Below are positions 5,806 to 7,138 of a stretch of 7,138 bases of DNA, one piece after another (positions within the stretch are counted from its first letter, which is position 1; each line of letters opens with the position of its first letter). The stretch covers positions 1 through 7,138 of the forward strand of contig JAGWXQ010000077.1 of assembly GCA_018969805.1 (NCBI GenBank). Direction: 5' to 3'. The notes under the pieces are model-generated. The model made no database searches. It saw only the letters and a program-made list of their open reading frames with translations, and was not told the DNA's origin. The stretch comes from Paenibacillaceae bacterium (GTDB lineage Bacteria; Bacillota; Bacilli; Paenibacillales; YIM-B00363). Position numbers and translations under genes: made by a program.

Positions 5806-6903
5806 ATGCCCCAAATGCACACGCAATATGCGCTGGATGCGATCGCGACGAAAGTGTTCACCGGGGAACGATTGACGTTTGAAGACGGTATGGCGCTGTA
5901 CGCTTCTCCCAACGTATTGGGCGTATGCCAGCTTGCTGCCCACGTGTGCGAGAAACTGCACGGAAACAACGTGTACTTTATCGAAAATATGACGCTCTAC
6001 TTTACGAATGTATGCGAAGCACACTGTGCATTTTGTGCGTTTCGGCGCGATGCCGACGAAGACGGTGCGTATACGCTGAGCCCTGCAGACGTCATCGCCC
6101 AAGCGACACCACACGTGCATGCACGGACACGGGAGTTTCACATTACCGGCGGCCACAATCCCCACGTGCCGTTTGCATACTATGTCGATGCGGTGCGCCA
6201 GCTTAAGCGCGCGTTCCCACACATCACGATCAAAGCGTACACAGGTGCAGAAATCGTATTTTTCGCGCGCCAAAGTGGCCTATCCGTGCGCGACGTCCTC
6301 ATCACCTTGCGCGAAGCGGGACTGGATACGCTTACTGGTGGCGGGGCAGAAATATTGTCCGAACGGTACCGTCAAAAAATGATGGTCGGAAAAGCGACGA
6401 GCGCCCAATGGCTCGATGCACACCGCACAGCACATTCACTCGGGATGAAGACACACGCCACGATGCTCTACGGATCGATCGAGACGATCGAAGAGCGCAT
6501 GCAGCACTTGATCCAGCTGCGTACGCTGCAAGACGAAACCGATGGATTTATGGTATTTATTCCTCTGGCCGTCCAGCCAATGAAGAAGTCAGCCGGCATT
6601 AAGCGGCGCACATCGGCGTTTGAGGATTTGCGCATGATCGCGATCTCGCGTCTTATGCTCGACAATTTCCCCCATATCAAAGCGTATTTTATCAACATCG
6701 GCACGCAACTCACCCAGCTTGCGCTCGCATGTGGTGCGTCCGACGTCCACGGGACGCTCATCCGCGAACGCATCAGCCATGCGGCCGGTGCACGCAGCGA
6801 AGACGGTCTCACGCGCGACGAGCTCATTCACCTCATTCGCGGAGCAGGCAAAGTCGCGATCGAACGCGATACGTTTTACCGTCCGATCGAGCGGTACAGC
6901 TAA
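5806..6903 (+). CDS. mqnE: Aminofutalosine synthase MqnE (radical SAM)
   Basis: A 365-residue radical SAM enzyme of the futalosine route to menaquinone; it joins the 5'-deoxyadenosyl radical to 3-[(1-carboxyvinyl)oxy]benzoate to give 6-amino-6-deoxyfutalosine. The 4Fe-4S motif is CEAHCAFC (C70, C74, C77). MqnE-type features are NNVYFIENMTLYFTNVC (54 to 70), HITGGHNP (112 to 119), LTGGGAEI (176 to 183), HRTAHSLGMKTHATMLYG (206 to 223), LQDETDGF (241 to 248) and SRLMLDNFPHIKAY (281 to 294). GGGAEI together with the NFPHIKAY block distinguishes it from the paralogue MqnC. The ATG follows AAAGGAGGGG with 8 nt after GGAGG. The family usually has a PLAFHPEN-like loop; here it reads PLAVQPMKKS (254 to 263). 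No other mqn gene is in the window. Menaquinone is a respiratory quinone, so the host is expected to lack the classical men route, which is inference. Confidence 0.92.
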   Translation: MPQMHTQYALDAIATKVFTGERLTFEDGMALYASPNVLGVCQLAAHVCEKLHGNNVYFIENMTLYFTNVCEAHCAFCAFRRDADEDGAYTLSPADVIAQATPHVHARTREFHITGGHNPHVPFAYYVDAVRQLKRAFPHITIKAYTGAEIVFFARQSGLSVRDVLITLREAGLDTLTGGGAEILSERYRQKMMVGKATSAQWLDAHRTAHSLGMKTHATMLYGSIETIEERMQHLIQLRTLQDETDGFMVFIPLAVQPMKKSAGIKRRTSAFEDLRMIAISRLMLDNFPHIKAYFINIGTQLTQLALACGASDVHGTLIRERISHAAGARSEDGLTRDELIHLIRGAGKVAIERDTFYRPIERYS

Positions 6904-6904
6904 C

Positions 6905-7138
6905 CTACCACGGAAGAAGCCCCCATCCGTCGCGCAGCCATACGAGCAGCGCCCCGATCGGTACGACGGCGACTGCAGCGACGCGCACGTACAGCAACAC
7001 CGCGCATAGGGCGACGATGAGTGTGTCGGTCGGTCTATGAATGACATCAATCGCAAACGTACATGCAGTGAGCGCGAGGATGCCCACCGTACACCCATGG
7101 ACGTACCCAAGCACCCGTTTCCAGCGCGCGTCTGTGTA
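6905..7138 (-). CDS. Membrane protein C-terminus, chromate-transporter-like (partial)
   Basis: The last 77 residues of a protein whose reading frame is open to the right edge, ending in TAG at 6905..6907. It has two or three hydrophobic stretches (about 16 to 33, 38 to 54 and 55 to 68 of the fragment) and short ends. The pattern RWKRVLGYVHGCTVGILAL followed by a long hydrophobic pair resembles the ends of ChrA/CHR-family chromate transporter domains, where a short basic segment leads into a glycine-containing helix (AVVGLIL-like). That resemblance is by eye; another small multi-pass membrane protein is possible. The gene converges on mqnE with one base between the stop codons, so it is not part of the mqnE unit. 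The N-terminus and promoter are outside the window. Confidence 0.5.
   Translation of the reverse strand, partial: YTDARWKRVLGYVHGCTVGILALTACTFAIDVIHRPTDTLIVALCAVLLYVRVAAVAVVPIGALLVWLRDGWGLLPW

Overview
The window looks like chromosomal DNA of a moderately GC-rich Firmicute of the order Bacillales. The basis is gene content: a YqhR-type membrane protein, TrmL with a Bacillus-style N-terminus, strong GGAGG ribosome-binding sites, GTG starts, and a futalosine-pathway menaquinone enzyme. An Alicyclobacillaceae-like host would fit, but that is an inference and no 16S or other marker is present.

Left and centre (97 to 5171, all on the minus strand, transcribed right to left) is a compact five-gene run: a YqhR-like membrane protein, serC (phosphoserine aminotransferase), trmL (tRNA wobble 2'-O-methyltransferase), then two different CrtI/CrtN-family carotenoid desaturase or oxidase genes. 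serC/trmL overlap as ATGA and the two crt genes overlap as GTGA; the other gaps are 28 and 63 nt. Serine and tRNA housekeeping genes therefore lie upstream of, and probably share a transcript with, carotenoid genes. No squalene or phytoene synthase gene is in the window. At the extreme left a near-consensus sigma-A promoter on the minus strand starts a new transcript leaving the window.

Right part (5366 to 7138): an A-type iron-sulfur carrier gene (IscA/HesB family) on the minus strand is divergent from mqnE (aminofutalosine synthase, radical SAM) on the plus strand, with 86 nt between them. The carrier's promoter has a T7-G7 double homopolymer across its -35/-10 spacer. Just downstream of the carrier gene, a perfect extended -10 element faces the other way and could give mqnE a long leader antisense to the carrier gene. 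mqnE ends one base from the stop of a convergent gene whose C-terminal membrane part resembles chromate transporters and which runs off the right edge.

No RNA gene, insertion sequence, CRISPR array or clear rho-independent terminator was found. No gap between genes exceeds 300 nt; the largest (5172 to 5365) holds a cluster of short palindromes and the antisense promoter candidate. I do not see a whole new system; the most distinctive points are the homopolymer promoter, the antisense leader arrangement and the serC-trmL-crt linkage.
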